Shown piece by piece: positions 1-8,004 of a stretch of 54,544 nucleotides of DNA. The translations under genes and the position numbers were made by a program. How positions within the stretch are numbered: the stretch's first letter is position 1; each line of letters starts with the position of its first letter. The notes under the pieces are model-generated. The model had not been told where the DNA came from and did no database searches. It worked only from the letters and a program-made list of their open reading frames with translations. Origin of the DNA: an uncultured Bacteroides sp. (lineage in GTDB: Bacteria; Bacteroidota; Bacteroidia; Bacteroidales; Bacteroidaceae); assembly GCF_910578895.1 (NCBI RefSeq), contig NZ_CAJTSC010000022.1:1-54544 (forward strand), given 5' to 3'.

Positions 1-63
1 CATACACCAAAGATAGGGGTTTTAACTAATTCCCCCAAGTTTTCAAACTGAACCGTTATTAGA

Positions 64-1617
64 ATGATTTTGTCTGTATTTGTATTGATACTGACAGTTC
101 AGGTTTTTGTGTCATGCGATTCCGAAGACGGGGTGCCCCCGCTGACAGACTCTACGCTTGTTCCGCCTGAATTCGAGAAGAATAGCGGAAAGTATGAGAT
201 TACGGACGATGCATCGCCCTACAGCAGTGTGGAACTTGGAGCGAGTGGAAACTACATTGTGACGCGCAGCGATTACCGCTCCCGTGCAGTAGCTGCAAGT
301 CCTTTTATAATGACGCGTCGTGCAATGGATGCCGTTCAAAGCAGGGCAAGCGAGAACAATGGGGTGATATACGGAACATATACCGTTACACCCGATGGTA
401 AGTTCGATTTGGAGGGATTTGGCGTGTTGGAACTGGTGTCCGACGGTAAGAACGGGCAAATCACCGAACTTAAGATTACCCCAACCGGAGCACCCGAAAT
501 GGTGTTTACCGCAAAGAAAGCCCCGACTGTGGACGACGACGAAATGACCAATGCGTTGTGCCGCACGTGGGTTTTGAAGAAATGTATTGACATGGAGATT
601 GAGATAGCGACGAAAGATACCATATCCTATGATGAGTATCCGTCTGCTGACTGGCCCGAAAGTGAATCTGAATATTTGGAGGTGATGTTTTCGAAATCAG
701 GAACTTACTTGCAGTTTTTTGGATACGGTGACCTGGAGGCAGGGGTTTGGAGATGGGAAAACCAGGCGAACGGTACCATCCGCTGCTCATACCTGACAGG
801 TTATGACTATGAGAGTGGTATCATTAAAGTGTCATTCTCCGGAAATACGATGACTGTTTATGAAACTGGCATTGATAATGGAATACGTATCGAAGTCTAT
901 TCTGTCTTTGAAGACAAGAACTCCCCGGCATCGGGCGAGGAAGACAAGGATGATGCAACAGAGGAGCAACCGCTGCCGGACACACCGGCAAACCGGGTGT
1001 TCAAAGGAAACTTTCCGAAGGAGATAAACGGGGCTGTCTATACCTATACCGACGGATACCTCACCAAGATAGTAGATAGAGGTAATGTGATCACTTTCAC
1101 TTACACACAATCGGATGTGGAGATTGTAGCTGAGGGCATGAGAATGGAAGCCAAATTATCTAACTGGGATGGAGAGAAAGGTTTGATTACAAACTGCACA
1201 TTCTGGCTTGGAGGCGAACAACCTATGCATTATGCTTTCCAATACGATGCGGAGAGACATTGCAACTACATTGCTTATACGTGGGAGGAGCAGAGTTCTA
1301 AAACCGCTTTGGTGTGGGAGAACGGAAATCTTGTCCGTGTAAGCACTGATGATGGATACGCGCCAAGTGATTATAGGTTCGAATATTCAGAAATCCCTAA
1401 CACCAATAATATCATGTTCTTTGAATGGACTTATCGTGCCCTTCACTTTAGAGAACTGGAGTTTCTTTATTGGACGGGTATGCTTGGCATGCCTTCCAAA
1501 GAGTTGCCCTCTGCATCATACGACTATGAGAGCGGGACTCGTATGGATGAATATCGCTGGGAAGAAAACGCCTTTTACTCGAATGGATTTAAAACAAGCT
1601 TTACGTTTGGCAAATAA
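64..1617 (+). CDS. Hypothetical lipoprotein, two-part beta-rich
   Basis: A 517-residue protein of unknown function. The first 18 residues are hydrophobic and end in a lipobox-like FVSC, so it is probably an outer-membrane or periplasmic lipoprotein anchored at Cys18. An in-frame TGA at 49-51 means the ATG at 64 is the first available start. The middle part (about residues 165-280, beginning LCRTWVLKKC) looks like the lipocalin-like folds common in Bacteroides lipoproteins. An acidic, Pro-rich linker (about 283-310) leads to a C-terminal part with tyrosine-rich strands (VYTYTDGYLTKIVDRG) reminiscent of DUF4595-type proteins. Both resemblances are by eye. A terminator follows at 1667. Nothing in the neighbourhood gives it a role. 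Confidence 0.6.
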   Translation: MILSVFVLILTVQVFVSCDSEDGVPPLTDSTLVPPEFEKNSGKYEITDDASPYSSVELGASGNYIVTRSDYRSRAVAASPFIMTRRAMDAVQSRASENNGVIYGTYTVTPDGKFDLEGFGVLELVSDGKNGQITELKITPTGAPEMVFTAKKAPTVDDDEMTNALCRTWVLKKCIDMEIEIATKDTISYDEYPSADWPESESEYLEVMFSKSGTYLQFFGYGDLEAGVWRWENQANGTIRCSYLTGYDYESGIIKVSFSGNTMTVYETGIDNGIRIEVYSVFEDKNSPASGEEDKDDATEEQPLPDTPANRVFKGNFPKEINGAVYTYTDGYLTKIVDRGNVITFTYTQSDVEIVAEGMRMEAKLSNWDGEKGLITNCTFWLGGEQPMHYAFQYDAERHCNYIAYTWEEQSSKTALVWENGNLVRVSTDDGYAPSDYRFEYSEIPNTNNIMFFEWTYRALHFRELEFLYWTGMLGMPSKELPSASYDYESGTRMDEYRWEENAFYSNGFKTSFTFGK

Positions 1618-1666
1618 CCGGACGTGCCTTGTCTGTACATCTATTCCAAGAAAATTGTAAACAATC

Positions 1667-1722
1667 GGAGGACACCTTTAAGGCATGTCGCTTAAAGCAA
1701 TTCCCCGTGTCTTCCTTTTTTT
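1667..1722 (+). terminator. Rho-independent terminator after the 64-1617 gene
   Basis: The arms GGAGGACAC and GTGTCTTCC pair with one mismatch, enclose an inner CTTTAAG/CTTAAAG pair, and are followed by seven T. It ends the upstream lipoprotein gene before the next gene begins at 1781. Confidence 0.75.
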
Positions 1723-1780
1723 GAATAAGAAAGCCTGCTTCGGGGAATGGGCAGGCAAGAACAGTTAATTTTATTACAGT

Positions 1781-2455
1781 ATGAAAAAATTATTGATTGT
1801 TATCGCATGCGTACTGGCTGCGGTAAATGGTGTGAACGCACAGGGTGTGAATTTTGGTGTACGTGCCGGAATGAATGTTGCCAATGCAGGCGGCGACTTC
1901 AAGGACGAGATGAAAGACGTTGACTTCAAAAGCAGAGTCGGTTTCCATGTCGGAGTCATTGCCGATGTGGAACTCAGCGAGAAGTTCTACCTGCAACCCG
2001 GACTTTATTTCACTACAAAAGGATTGAAATCCGAAGATAAAGAAGGAATGGGTTACGAAGAAAAATACAACCTGAACTATCTTGAACTGCCTATCCTGGC
2101 ATCTTACCGTTTCAACCTCAGCGACAATGTGCAGTGGCAAATCAATGCCGGTCCGTACTTTGCAGTAGGAGTAGGCGGCAAAGTAAAAGGAACTGACTTT
2201 GACGGAATTGAATATAAGTATGACGCTTTCGGCGTGGCAGACGAAGATAGCGATGAGGAAAAAGGCGGTCTCAAAAGATTCGATGCCGGTCTGAGCTTCG
2301 GAACAGGTATCACCTATAACAAGATTTACTTCGGTATCAAGTACGATTTAGGTCTTGCCAATATCGCGGATAAGAAAGCATGGACCGGTGAAAATGACAA
2401 GGGCCAGAAAATCAGAAACAGAAACTTTGCTATCAGTGTAGGCTACACATTCTAA
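1781..2455 (+). CDS. Outer-membrane beta-barrel protein (porin family)
   Basis: A 224-residue protein with a signal peptide (MKKLLIVIACVLAAVNGVNA, cleavage before Gln21). Alternating amphipathic strands and a C-terminal NFAISVGYTF ending in Phe follow, the usual outer-membrane assembly signature. Size and the opening GVNFGVRAGMNVAN match the small PorT/OmpW-like beta-barrel family widespread in Bacteroidetes (PF13568 type). The substrate or role cannot be told from sequence. It is monocistronic, flanked by terminators at 1667-1722 and 2497-2523. No TAnnTTTG promoter word is visible just upstream. Confidence 0.8.
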   Translation: MKKLLIVIACVLAAVNGVNAQGVNFGVRAGMNVANAGGDFKDEMKDVDFKSRVGFHVGVIADVELSEKFYLQPGLYFTTKGLKSEDKEGMGYEEKYNLNYLELPILASYRFNLSDNVQWQINAGPYFAVGVGGKVKGTDFDGIEYKYDAFGVADEDSDEEKGGLKRFDAGLSFGTGITYNKIYFGIKYDLGLANIADKKAWTGENDKGQKIRNRNFAISVGYTF

Positions 2456-2496
2456 AAGAAAACAGCCGATGCTGTAGTAATACCATAAAATGTCGG

Positions 2497-2523
2497 AAAA
2501 GGGCACTTCAGGGTGCCCTTTTT
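2497..2523 (+). terminator. Rho-independent terminator of the barrel gene
   Basis: Perfect 10-bp stem AAAAGGGCAC / GTGCCCTTTT with a 6-nt loop and a run of five T at the 3' side. Confidence 0.9.
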
Positions 2524-2530
2524 AGTATAA

Positions 2531-2715
2531 AAGAGGGTGTGTTCAAAACTTAATTTTTGAAGATATGAACTTATAATTTAAAATTTGAGTACCCTCAAAA
2601 TACTAAAAAGGGTCGTATCATTACTCAATACAGAGTTTGATACGACTCTTTTTAAATGTCATGGTTACAATCTATAACTTTTCGGAGGAGACATTTTAGC
2701 TTGACACACCCTCTT
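2531..2715. terminator. Nested inverted repeats between convergent genes
   Basis: An outer 12-bp perfect inverted repeat (AAGAGGGTGTGT at 2531-2542, ACACACCCTCTT at 2704-2715) encloses an independent hairpin at 2605-2653. The inner stem holds GGTCGTATCA / TGATACGAC, flanked by A and T runs on both sides. It lies between convergent genes, so it may terminate both strands. The GGTGTG foot recurs in hairpins at 5156, 13806 and 19834. Confidence 0.6.
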
Positions 2716-2789
2716 TGAGCCTTCTTTTCGAGGATGTTTTTCTATTTTTATGAGGAGCATAGCGGGCTATGTGGTGAATAAAAAGAGGA
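2714..2789 (+). repeat. Dispersed repeat family A, copy 1
   Basis: A 76-bp element that recurs inverted at 43455-43530 (about 83 percent identical by hand count), with a shorter relative at 43307-43358. The core contains a palindrome-like CATAGCGGGCTATG. It overlaps the last codons of the methyltransferase gene that ends at 2748. Confidence 0.7.
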
Positions 2790-3605
2790 CTCCCTGTTTC
2801 CGGCATCTTTTGCGCGGAGTTGCCAGAATGCCACGGCAGCGGCGGCAGCCACATTGAGCGAATCGACATCGTGCGACATGGGTATACGGATCACATAGTC
2901 GGCTTCGGCGATGGTCTTGTGCGCCAGCCCGTCTCCTTCGGTTCCCATTACGATGGCAAGTTTGGGTTCGGCGGCTAAAACAGGATTGTCGATGGAGATA
3001 GAGTCATCGGTAAGTGCCATGGCAGCCGTGCGGAAACCTAAATCGTTCAGCCTGCCGAGAGGAGCGTCCAGCCAAGTCCACGGCATCAGAAATACGGAAC
3101 CCATAGATACCCTTACCGCACGGCGGTTGAGCGGGTCGCAGGAAGTGGGAGTGAGCAATACGGCATCTATGCCGAGGGCAGCCGCCGAGCGGAAGATGGC
3201 TCCGATGTTGGTAGTATCCACCACTCCGTCTATCACCACGATGCGGCGGGCTTCCCTGCATACCTCTTCCACGCTGCGCGGCTTGGGGCGGTGCATGGCG
3301 CAGAGGACACCGCGTGTCAGCGTGTATCCGGTCAGCGTGGCAAGCAGTTCTCTGTTGCCTGTATAGACCGGGATGTCTCCGCAACGCTCAATGATAGCAG
3401 CGGCATCGCCTGCAATGTGTTTCTGCTCGCACAAAAGCGCCAAAGGTTTGTAGCCGGCATTCAAGGCAACGGAAATGACTTTGGGGCTTTCTGCGATGAA
3501 AATACCTTTGGAAGGCTCGATGCGATTGCGCAGCTGGGCTTCGGTAAGCGTACTGAAGATTTCTACGCCGGGGTGGGAGAGGGATGATATTTCGATAATA
3601 GGCAT
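2748..3605 (-). CDS. TrmH/SpoU family RNA 2'-O-methyltransferase
   Basis: A 285-residue methyltransferase that would transfer a methyl group from S-adenosylmethionine to a ribose 2'-OH of rRNA or tRNA. An N-terminal substrate-binding part (about 15-100) is followed by the SPOUT knot domain with its three motifs: NIGAIFRSAAALG (about 133-146), MGTEGDGL (about 218-226) and SLNVAAAAAVA (about 247-257). Length fits TrmH/RlmB-like enzymes; the exact target nucleotide cannot be assigned. The C-terminal tail of about 13 residues (SSFYSPHSPLCSS) is encoded by the dispersed repeat at 2714-2789, so the native C-terminus may have been replaced or extended by that element. The pectinase gene upstream ends 18 bp before its start. 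Confidence 0.9.
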   Translation of the reverse strand: MPIIEISSLSHPGVEIFSTLTEAQLRNRIEPSKGIFIAESPKVISVALNAGYKPLALLCEQKHIAGDAAAIIERCGDIPVYTGNRELLATLTGYTLTRGVLCAMHRPKPRSVEEVCREARRIVVIDGVVDTTNIGAIFRSAAALGIDAVLLTPTSCDPLNRRAVRVSMGSVFLMPWTWLDAPLGRLNDLGFRTAAMALTDDSISIDNPVLAAEPKLAIVMGTEGDGLAHKTIAEADYVIRIPMSHDVDSLNVAAAAAVAFWQLRAKDAGNRESSFYSPHSPLCSS

Positions 3606-3623
3606 ATTGCTGTTTTTTTACTC

Positions 3624-5027
3624 TTATTTTACAAGTTCCCCGTTTATATACAGGTTCTTGAAGTAGACATCTTTTGCCCCGTTTATCCGGTTGCTGCCCT
3701 CCTTGACATTGTTGAAGCGGCAATCTTCCACACTTACGTTGTATACGTGCTTGTCATCGTCAAGCCCGATGATGAGTACGCCGAGTTTGCTCTTCTCGCA
3801 TGTCACGTTCTTGAGGTGTACGTTGCGCACGGTGGGAGTATAGCCTCGGTTGCACTTCTCGCGGTTTTCGTATTGCAGGTTGATGCGCAGTACCGCTTCG
3901 CGACACTGTCCCACGGTGACATTGCGCACAAATACGTTCTCTATCAATCCGCCACGGCAAGTACTGGTCTTGATGCGGATGACACGGTCCAAATCAGGGC
4001 TGTCCATGCGGCAGTTCTCTACGAACAGGTTGCGGTATCCGCCGGATATCTCGCTGCCGATGACTACGCCGCCGTGACCGTTTTTCATGAAGCAGTTGCG
4101 CACGATGATGTTTTCGCTGGGGATATTCCACTTGCGTCCGTCTTGGTTGCGTCCGGACTTGATGGCTATGCAGTCGTCTCCCGTATCGAATGTGCAGTTC
4201 TCTATCAGTACGTTCTTGCAGGATTCCGGGTCGCAACCGTCGCCGTTGGGACCTCGGTTGAATACATGCACGCCACGTACGATAAGGCTCTCGCACAGCA
4301 ACGGGTGGATGACCCAAAATGGGGAGTTCAGCAGGGTGACATCTTCTATCAATATCGTATTGCAGGAGTAGAGGTTGATGAGCTGCGGGCGCATGCCGTC
4401 TTCGGGTTTCATGACGCGCTTGTATACGGGAGTGGATGTCTCGCCATACATCAGCAGGCGTTCGCGTCCGCCGTTGCGTTGTGCCACCATTCCTTCTTTC
4501 CAGCCATAGCGCGGGGCGCCGCACATCGGCCACCAGGCTTCTTTGGAACCTTGTCCGTCGATGGTGCCCTTGCCGGTAATGGCAATGTTGGTTTCGCCAT
4601 ACGCATATATCAACGGGCGGGCATTGTAGCAGTCCAGCCCTTCCCAGCGGGTAATGACGGCGGGAAAATAAAGGCTTTGGTCGGTAGAGAATTTCAACAC
4701 GGCACCTTCTTCTACGTGGAAGTTCACGTTGCTCTTTAAGGTGAGAGGTCCGGTGTAGAACGTTCCTTTGGGCACTATGACTGTTCCGCCGCCGTTCAGG
4801 CTGCATGTTACGATGGCACGGTTGATTGCCTCGTGGCACGGTTCGTCCGGCATATCGGGCTTGGCACCGAAGTCGGTGATGAGATAGGTACGGTTGGGGA
4901 AAGAGGTTTTCTTGATTTGTTTTTCAATTTTGGCACTTTCCTTGAAGGCTTTGTCAAAGTCTATCGGATTGGCGGTTGCCAGGGTTACCGACAGAAGCAG
5001 GGAAATGATTCCGATTACTTTCTTCAT
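3624..5027 (-). CDS. GH28 polygalacturonase-like pectinase
   Basis: A 467-residue glycoside hydrolase family 28 protein predicted to cleave galacturonan or rhamnogalacturonan backbones by an inverting mechanism. A signal peptide (MKKVIGIISLLLSVTLATA) sends it to the periplasm. All GH28 signature segments are present in order in a right-handed beta-helix: NGDGCD (about 259), GDDCIAIKSG (about 284), GHGG (about 317) and RIKT (about 352). These carry the catalytic Asp residues, the His and the Arg/Lys substrate ligands. It sits next to the arabinan genes; arabinan is a side chain of rhamnogalacturonan I, so a joint pectin role is plausible. Backbone specificity (galacturonan or rhamnogalacturonan) is not decided by these motifs. 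A -7 word lies at 5073-5080. Confidence 0.9.
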   Translation of the reverse strand: MKKVIGIISLLLSVTLATANPIDFDKAFKESAKIEKQIKKTSFPNRTYLITDFGAKPDMPDEPCHEAINRAIVTCSLNGGGTVIVPKGTFYTGPLTLKSNVNFHVEEGAVLKFSTDQSLYFPAVITRWEGLDCYNARPLIYAYGETNIAITGKGTIDGQGSKEAWWPMCGAPRYGWKEGMVAQRNGGRERLLMYGETSTPVYKRVMKPEDGMRPQLINLYSCNTILIEDVTLLNSPFWVIHPLLCESLIVRGVHVFNRGPNGDGCDPESCKNVLIENCTFDTGDDCIAIKSGRNQDGRKWNIPSENIIVRNCFMKNGHGGVVIGSEISGGYRNLFVENCRMDSPDLDRVIRIKTSTCRGGLIENVFVRNVTVGQCREAVLRINLQYENREKCNRGYTPTVRNVHLKNVTCEKSKLGVLIIGLDDDKHVYNVSVEDCRFNNVKEGSNRINGAKDVYFKNLYINGELVK

Positions 5028-5072
5028 GCGTTTTTCTTTTATGTTTTTTAAATGGTAAACCGATTACGTTGA

Positions 5073-5080
5073 CAAAAGTA
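5073..5080 (-). promoter_or_regulatory. Candidate -7 element of the GH28 gene
   Basis: On the minus strand this reads TACTTTTG, matching the Bacteroides TAnnTTTG word, about 46 bp before the GH28 ATG and just after the rpiB terminator. No clear -33 TTG at the usual spacing. Confidence 0.5.
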
Positions 5081-5145
5081 GGAAAATTATCCCGATGACA
5101 GAGGTTAGTTTTTGACTGAAAGGGTGTAATAATTGATTGAGATGG

Positions 5146-5198
5146 AAAAAATATGAGGTGTGTCGGAACGATAGTGCATAAATTGTTCCGGCACACCT
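5146..5198 (-). terminator. Terminator after rpiB
   Basis: 14-bp stem AGGTGTGTCGGAAC / GTTCCGGCACACCT with one mismatch (5156-5169 with 5185-5198). Read on the minus strand it is followed by six T (5146-5151). Confidence 0.8.
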
Positions 5199-5261
5199 TC
5201 ATGAATAATTCCGTCCGATGCGATAAAGCCGGTCGGATAGATATCCCTTTTAATCCGGGAA

Positions 5262-5699
5262 TTATCCTTTTACCGGTATCTTGTCTATCCGCTGCTGATG
5301 GCGTCCGCCTTCGAATGCTGTGTCGAAGAATTCGGTCATAATCATATCCGCCTCTTCCGTGCTGATGAAGCGTCCCGGCATGACAAGGACATTGGCATCG
5401 TTATGCTGGCGCGCCAGATGAGCGATTTCCGAAGTCCAGCAAAGAGCTGCGCGGATGCCCTGATGTTTGTTGAGCGTCATGTTGATGCCGTTTCCGCTAC
5501 CGCAGATGGCAATTCCCGGATAACACTCGCCTGCCTCGACAGCCTGTGCCAGCGGGTGGGCAAAATCGGGATAATCGCAACTCTCGGTAGAGTAGGTACC
5601 ATAATCCTTATAAGACCAGCCTTTGGCTTCCAGCCAACTGCGGACATGCTGTTTCAGTTCAAATCCGGCATGATCGGAACAAAGTCCAATAGTTTTCAT
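5262..5699 (-). CDS. rpiB: Ribose-5-phosphate isomerase B
   Basis: A 145-residue cytoplasmic sugar isomerase interconverting ribose-5-phosphate and ribulose-5-phosphate. It has the family N-terminus GLCSDHAGFELK, the active-site segment AICGSGNGINMTLNK with its catalytic Cys, and HNDANVL (about 100). Length matches RpiB/LacAB enzymes. It follows transketolase on the same strand, separated by a hairpin-bearing gap of 118 bp. Together they place the non-oxidative pentose phosphate pathway beside arabinose catabolism, whose end product is xylulose-5-phosphate. LacA/LacB-type galactose-6-phosphate isomerase is the alternative, less likely because no tagatose pathway genes are nearby. Confidence 0.93.
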   Translation of the reverse strand: MKTIGLCSDHAGFELKQHVRSWLEAKGWSYKDYGTYSTESCDYPDFAHPLAQAVEAGECYPGIAICGSGNGINMTLNKHQGIRAALCWTSEIAHLARQHNDANVLVMPGRFISTEEADMIMTEFFDTAFEGGRHQQRIDKIPVKG

Positions 5700-5727
5700 A
5701 TGAAATAAAGTGATAATGTGAAAAAAC

Positions 5728-5797
5728 GATAGAGCAATGATGTGATAATGCAGTATGGTATCTTTACATACTTTCCGCTTTATCGCATCATTACCCT
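5728..5797 (-). terminator. Hairpin between transketolase and rpiB
   Basis: AATGATGTGATAA (5736-5748) pairs with TTATCGCATCATT (5780-5792) with one mismatch. The arms extend imperfectly outward to GATAG/CTATC and enclose AGTATG/CATACT. No strong T run, so it may be a processing site or a partial terminator. Confidence 0.5.
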
Positions 5798-5817
5798 ATC
5801 ACGGTTTTACTGTATGA

Positions 5818-7827
5818 TTAAAGCATTGCTTTTACCTGCTTGTATACGTTCTCTGCCGTGAAGCCCAGTTTCTCATCGAGCACTTTGTAAGGAGCGGAGA
5901 AACCGAATGATTCCAATCCCCAAACCTTACCGTTGGCACCTACCAGTCCTTCCAGTGTGACGGGCAGACCGGCTGTCAGACCGAATACCTTTGCATTTGC
6001 CGGAATTACGCTTTCCTGATAGCCCGGAGCCTGGCTGCGGAACAGCCCTTCGGACGGAACGGATACGATGCGCAGTTTGATGCCGTCTTTACGCAGCAGT
6101 TCCGCGCCTGCCACCAATGTAGATACTTCGGAACCGGAAGCAACGAGTGTGATATCCGGGTTTTCGTCCGAACCTGCTACGATGTAAGCGCCTTTGGCTG
6201 CCTGGCTGTAGTCGTTTCCTGCGGGCAAGTTGTTGATGTTCTGGCGTGAGAATATCAAGGCTGTCGGAGTAGATACGTTCTCCATGGCAAGTTTCCATGC
6301 CACGGTCGTCTCTTCCGCATCGGCGGGACGGAGTACCAACATGGAGTTGTGTCCTTTGTGGTTCTTCAGTTTTTCCATTAAGCGGATTTGTGCTTCCTGC
6401 TCTACCGGTTCGTGGGTAGGACCGTCTTCGCCTACGCGGAAGGCATCGTGTGTCCAGATGAACTTCACGGGAGTTTCCATGAGGGCAGCCATACGTACGG
6501 CGGGTTTCATGTAGTCGGAGAATACGAAGAACGTTCCGCAAGCGGGGATAACGCCGCCATGCAGTGCCATACCGATGCAGCAGCATGCCATTGTCAGTTC
6601 CGATACGCCTGCCTGGAAGAATGCACCGCTGAAGTCGCCTTTCTTGAAAGCGTGGGTCTTTTTCAGGAAGCCGTCGGTCTTGTCGGAGTTGGACAAGTCG
6701 GCAGAGGCTACAATCATGTTCTCTACCTGAGTGGCAAGAGCGCCGAGCACGGTTGCCGATGCGGCACGTGTGGCGGCATTGGCTTTCTGTTCGATAGCTG
6801 CCCAGTTCACTTCGGGAGCTTTGCCGGAGAAGAACAGTTCCAACTTGGCTGCCTTTTCAGGATTGGCTTGTGCCCATGCGGCTTTGGCGGCATATTTCTC
6901 TGCCATGATATTCTTCAGTTCGGCGGCACGCTTGGCATAAAGTTCCGCCACTTCGGGGAAGATGACGAACGGATTTTCCGGGTTACCACCCAAATTCTTG
7001 ATTGTATTTACATACGCGTCACCGCCCAAAGGAGCACCGTGCGTAGCGCAGTTGGCTTCGTAGCTGCTGCCGTCTGCCTTACGCGCACCTTTACCCATAA
7101 CGGTGTGGCCGATAATCAGCGTAGGACGTTCTGCTTCTGCTTTTGCTTCGTTGATTGCACCACGGATGGCATCGGCATCGTTACCATCGATAGTGATGAC
7201 TTTCCAGCCCCATGCCTCGTATTTTTTGGCAGTATCTTCGATGGTTACGTCTTTAGTCTCGGTAGAAAGCTGGATGTCGTTTGCATCATAGAACATGATG
7301 AGGTTGTCCAGTCCCAATGCGCCGGCAATGCGGCCTGCACCTTGTGAAATCTCTTCCTGGACACCACCGTCGGAGATATATGCGTAAATCGTCTGGTCCA
7401 TTACCTCTTCGAAACGGGCTTTCATGAACTTGGCGGCGATGGCTGCTCCGATGGCAAAGGTATGGCCTTGTCCTAACGGACCGGAAGTGTTTTCAATGCC
7501 GCGCATGAGGTCGCGTTCGGGATGTCCCGGAGTAGGGCTGCCCCATTGGCGGAACTCTTTCAGTTCGTCCAGTGTGAACTTGCCTGTCAGCGCCAATGTG
7601 GAATAAAGCATCGGCGACATGTGTCCCGGGTCGAGGAAGAAACGGTCACGGCCTTCCCAAGCGGGATTTTCGGGATCGTATACCAAGAACTCGGAGAAGA
7701 GTACATTCACAAAGTCGGCACCACCCATAGCGCCACCGGGATGACCGGAATTGGCTTTTTCAACCATAGAAGCAGCAAGGATACGGATGTTGTCCGCTGC
7801 GAGGTTCATAAGTTTCTTGTCGTTCAT
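5818..7827 (-). CDS. tkt: Transketolase
   Basis: A 669-residue thiamine-diphosphate enzyme of the pentose phosphate pathway, transferring two-carbon ketol units between sugar phosphates. Visible landmarks are KANSGHPGGAMGGAD at the N-terminus (start MNDKKLM), the cofactor segment beginning SDGGVQEE and ending with an Asn-containing YDAND (about 150-185), a pyrimidine-binding middle domain (about 350-530) and a C-terminal transketolase domain. Length equals classical full-length transketolases. It has its own well-formed promoter at 7900-7929 and probably reads through to rpiB. Its place directly after the arabinofuranosidase gene fits disposal of xylulose-5-phosphate made from arabinose. Confidence 0.96.
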   Translation of the reverse strand: MNDKKLMNLAADNIRILAASMVEKANSGHPGGAMGGADFVNVLFSEFLVYDPENPAWEGRDRFFLDPGHMSPMLYSTLALTGKFTLDELKEFRQWGSPTPGHPERDLMRGIENTSGPLGQGHTFAIGAAIAAKFMKARFEEVMDQTIYAYISDGGVQEEISQGAGRIAGALGLDNLIMFYDANDIQLSTETKDVTIEDTAKKYEAWGWKVITIDGNDADAIRGAINEAKAEAERPTLIIGHTVMGKGARKADGSSYEANCATHGAPLGGDAYVNTIKNLGGNPENPFVIFPEVAELYAKRAAELKNIMAEKYAAKAAWAQANPEKAAKLELFFSGKAPEVNWAAIEQKANAATRAASATVLGALATQVENMIVASADLSNSDKTDGFLKKTHAFKKGDFSGAFFQAGVSELTMACCCIGMALHGGVIPACGTFFVFSDYMKPAVRMAALMETPVKFIWTHDAFRVGEDGPTHEPVEQEAQIRLMEKLKNHKGHNSMLVLRPADAEETTVAWKLAMENVSTPTALIFSRQNINNLPAGNDYSQAAKGAYIVAGSDENPDITLVASGSEVSTLVAGAELLRKDGIKLRIVSVPSEGLFRSQAPGYQESVIPANAKVFGLTAGLPVTLEGLVGANGKVWGLESFGFSAPYKVLDEKLGFTAENVYKQVKAML

Positions 7828-7899
7828 ATACTTAAAATATAGTTATAATTTGAATACTCTGTAAGTGGGTTGATTTCTTGCTTGTTAATTTTAACAGGA

Positions 7900-7929
7900 C
7901 AAAGATAACTCTTTATGTGTAATCCGCAA
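7900..7929 (-). promoter_or_regulatory. Promoter of tkt
   Basis: Minus strand TTG (7927-7929), 19 bp, then TATCTTTG (7900-7907): a near-ideal Bacteroides -33/-7 pair. The expected start lies about 65 nt before the tkt ATG. Confidence 0.8.
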
Positions 7930-8004
7930 CATAGAAAGTCGCTCTTTTTTCTTGTCACTGTTACGGGCTTCTTGTTTCAGTTACAATAACTCTTTACCGG
8001 TGAT

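Noticed and set aside
3747..4739. 330-codon plus-strand frame opposite the GH28 gene
   Set aside because: The GH28 frame has all catalytic motifs; this frame is its Ala/Val-rich mirror.
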